This document shows positions 61,130-64,000 of a stretch of 64,000 nucleotides of DNA, piece by piece. The stretch is from positions 36,931,798 through 36,995,797 of the forward strand of contig CM057151.1 of assembly GCA_029962745.1 (NCBI GenBank). The letters run 5' to 3'. Both the position numbers and the translations under genes were made by a program. Source of the DNA: Echinometra lucunter. Lineage: Eukaryota; Echinodermata; Echinoidea; Camarodonta; Echinometridae. The stretch's first letter is position 1. Each line of letters begins with the position of its first letter. The notes beneath the pieces are model-generated. The model made no database searches, was not told the origin of the DNA, and saw nothing but the letters and a program-made list of their open reading frames with translations.

Positions 61130-62465
61130 GAATGATAATGAGGAAAGGGCGTTACAATCGAAAATTTGGCCTTACCGAAGGGGGAAGGGCGAAACAAGAA
61201 AATAATGGTCGACATGTAAGCAAATGTTTATTTCCCATGCACATTTGCATGCCGCAATGGTCAAACTTCATGAAGATCACGGATAAGATCCGCACTTGAA
61301 AATGAAACTTAATTCCCCTAAAGAGGGCAATTTTGAAAAGTGAATTACTGGTTTTCTTGAAGAAGGAATTAAATCTGATTATGAAAATTCTTTTGAGAAA
61401 AAATTACGGAAAAGCCATGCAGTAGGATGTTCAAACATCAAAGATAATATGATTCTTTAAAGTTCTTGTCTTTCACCCTGTAGAAATAAATAGATACATA
61501 ATACATAAACTGAATTTATTTACCCAAGCTATATCAGTTTATCAGTTTGCTTTTCAGCAAATAATTGACTCTCAATATGGACATAAGAGCTGCACAGTTT
61601 AGAACAGACAATGAATGGGAGGGGGAGACATTTTGTTCATTATTAATGCCTCCCCCCCCCCCTCCGAAGGCATTGTCAAATCTCAGCGTTCTGGCGCCCA
61701 TGAATGTGGAATGCACTATACTGAAATAACACGAATAATATGTAACATACTATTTTTACATGAATGAAATAAATATCCATTTATTACACGGAGTCCTGTT
61801 TGGTATTTTAAATCATCACCAATGAAAGTGTAGACCATTCAAACCATCATCTTTCAGCGACAATTCACTCTTTATTCTAAACCAAAAGCCCATCCCAGGC
61901 CGGTTGTATCAAAACTTATTACAAAACACTACATCGTTTCTAACTACCTCCAATCATTAATATTTATCCCTCTTCGAATCAATACGATATACGTCAAAAA
62001 ATATGTCCATTCACGACCAAGGGGAAAAAATATCTAGGCGCGTCTACTGATCCATGTAAATGGATGCATGTATCCCGGAATAATTGAAATCTATTTACGA
62101 CTCTAAATCGAGAATGGGGCTCATTTGCATACGATCAATCGCAGCTTGAGCTGTAGGATTTGTTAGAAAGATGCGGAGCGAGGGGTGTGATATTAATACC
62201 CCATTATGCACACTTCCACAACGCCTAATTACGCCCCCTTTGTAAGCGGAAACCATCCCTTGTTGGGATTAGGAGAGGCGAGATTTTAATTGCACCTTAC
62301 TCAGCTATGCGCATTGATACAAATCTATTCATAATCATTTTCCCTTCTTTTTTTTTTTATAAAATGGGCTTGATTTTTATAGATAGTAGATGATTTTTAT
62401 ACAATGTCTGAAAGCGGAGAGTCGTGGACATTGCAATCTGTTGAGCTAAGACTGAGGAGAGAGAT
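61130..62465. other. No recognised gene; regulatory-looking island at 62110-62300
   Basis: A perfect octamer ATTTGCAT is at 62123-62130. Nearby are CCTAATTACGCCCCC and GGGATTAGG, homeodomain-type cores in a less AT-rich interval. No protein-coding similarity was recognised. Confidence 0.4.
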
Positions 62466-62479
62466 AAAGATATAGATAA

Positions 62480-62715
62480 AATCCATTTCATTTCATTTAT
62501 TTTCATTTCAAACAAATTGATACAAAATGTGATGTACATATGGAAAAAGATGGTAAATGAACAATAATTGTTGTTGTATAGCATGATAACATCAAATTAA
62601 CACTTATTCATATTCGAATTCATATCGAAAGAAATTCTCGTGCGAGTAAATAAGTTAGGTTGGAATTGGAGGGGACTGCGAAAAAGCCAGGCTTGTAGAT
62701 TGCAGCCCCCTATAA
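62480..62715 (-). mobile_element. LINE (CR1-like) 3' end, minus orientation
   Basis: The plus strand begins TCCATTTCATTTCATTTATT, the complement of an ATGAAATGAAAT tail. The far end, read on the minus strand, has GGGGGCTGCAATCTACAAGC and GGCTTTTTCGCAGTCCCC, which parallels ACAAGCATTTGCTTCC in the LINE 3' UTR at 11.03 kb. No ORF remains. Confidence 0.6.
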
Positions 62716-62784
62716 CGTAGTAGTGCATATTATAGATCTATGAAATAGATAAAAAGATGGATGGAGAGGTAGAAAGAGAGAATA

Positions 62785-62838
62785 AGAGGGAGAGAGAGAG
62801 AGAATGAGAGAGAGAGAGGAGAGAGAGAGAGGAGAGAG

Positions 62839-62893
<55 letters not shown>
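62785..62893. repeat. (GA)n microsatellite
   Basis: About 105 bp of GA repeat with a few GG interruptions. The Ser/Leu-rich minus frame is an artefact. Confidence 0.97.
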
Positions 62894-62894
<1 letters not shown>

Positions 62895-62895
<1 letters not shown>

Positions 62896-64000
62896 ATTAC
62901 ATTTTAAGAAATGATAAGTAATAAGGCAAAAACATCCAGCAATATTTATTGGCATCACTCCTGGAAATAAGATATTTAAAAATGTGTCAACTCAAATTAG
63001 GTACAATATACAAAATTGAAATGGCAATCTGTGCCTTCTGCAGTGCCGTCACTTCTCACTTTCGTAAACATGGGAGTTTGTTTAGTAGTAGGAATGCGTT
63101 CACACATGTATATGGTGTAAGATGATTTTATGCACCCCTTCACCCCCCCCCCCCCTTTTTAGTGGGGGGGGGGGGGCGCATTATTATCGGACATTCGTAC
63201 ACACAGATGTCTGTTTAAATAGTCACAATTTTCTTTCGGTTTCCGTTCTAAAATTTCTTCAGCCTCGTGCACTCTCAAACATGGGTTCTTTTCTTCCACT
63301 GTTATTTTAACTTTGAACCCATTTTTCTTTTATTTCATAGCATACACCATTCTATATAATACATCTAACCTTTTGCTGCTCGAACCAATCAAACAATCAA
63401 ACAGCAAGAAAATGTCCACTCCCCCTCTTTGTGGGCAGCGTACTTTATCGATATGTTCGATGTTGAACTTTGAGAGTATAGAGACACTTTAGGAGAAAAT
63501 GTCGCCGCATATAGAGCCTCTCTCCATACAACAACCTCTCTCATTCCAACAAAAGTCTATTTACCTTTCATGCACATTAGTCGAAATGAACATGGATTCG
63601 TTTTCGCTGGGGGTATCTTTTTGATATCATCATTGAATTTTATGATATTTGAGGCTAAATGCATTTGAAGGTTGTAAGCAATTTCCGTCTATCAGAAGGG
63701 ATTACTGCAACCGAGCGCCGGCCATTTTTCTCTTTCTACCTCCAGATCCACATTTTCTCTCTCTCTCTCTTGTCTGGCAATGAAAGATGCATAGCTGAGT
63801 CTGCAATCACCTCGTATTAGCTATTATAGGGTAATCTGCGCTGCGCCCCAAGAACTTTTCCTGGCGTACAAGCAACCCCCGACAAGTTAAGTCGAAACAA
63901 TTTGACGTCAGCGAAATGCGAGAAATTATAGCAGTGAAGTAAAAAATGTGATTTGGCTGATGGTTGCTCAGGCATCATTACATCTCGATGTAGCAGCCCA
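62895..64000. other. No recognised gene to the window end
   Basis: Contains a C-run/G-run inverted pair (63144-63176) and a short CT repeat (63754-63768). Nothing coding was recognised. Confidence 0.5.

Overview
The window is animal nuclear DNA. It is AT-rich and full of microsatellites, homopolymer tracts, miniature inverted-repeat transposons, SINEs and LINE 3' ends, with long gene-poor stretches. The one gene I can identify with confidence is a three-exon even-skipped/Evx homeobox gene on the minus strand (coding 30962 down to 26351, 463 residues predicted). Spliced introns, a complete Evx homeodomain and the repeat types point to a marine invertebrate deuterostome. My best inference is an echinoderm, probably a sea urchin, because the MITE and fold-back sequences resemble repeats I recall from sea urchin genomes. 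The sequence alone does not prove the species.

Layout. 0-26 kb: no recognisable gene. It holds a tRNA-derived SINE (150-455), a triplicated purine-rich unit broken by a LINE 3' end (2.7-3.9 kb), a second type of SINE (5.4-5.8 kb), a seven-unit minisatellite (8.45-9.34 kb), a decayed LINE reverse-transcriptase 3' end (10.2-11.25 kb), a 568-bp near-palindromic element with TTAA ends (15.06-15.62 kb), a hAT-type element with perfect 8-bp target duplications (16.7-17.28 kb) and a diverged tandem array (25.1-25.8 kb). 26.2-31.5 kb: the evx locus, with a candidate poly(A) signal, three coding exons, two introns holding homeodomain-type sites and GC-rich islands, a 5' leader and a TATA-like promoter with a duplicated CCAATAAGGGG motif upstream. 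31.5-64 kb: no recognisable gene. It holds a TA-flanked MITE (35.1 kb), two more SINEs (36.3 and 56.5 kb), a diverged repeat family with an inverted Sox-like site pair (34.5, 39.0 and 40.6-41.1 kb), a second hAT-type element (43.6-43.9 kb), two recent tandem duplications (45.1 and 57.0 kb), an E2F-like site pair (46.4 kb), a CpG-rich block (54.65-54.8 kb) and a MITE apparently nested in a SINE (58.9-59.2 kb).

The likely biology is an isolated developmental regulator inside a large regulatory domain. Evx proteins are sequence-specific transcription factors. The surrounding low-repeat, moderately GC-rich islands (intron 2, intron 1, 46.4, 54.6-55.0 and 62.1 kb) are reasonable enhancer candidates, but this is inferred from composition and motifs only. 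Evx genes often lie next to the posterior end of a Hox cluster; I recognised no Hox exon here. The most unusual structure is the 34.5-41.1 kb repeat family, which looks like a duplicated module and which I cannot assign to a known transposon. No tRNA gene, rRNA, CRISPR or prokaryotic feature was seen.
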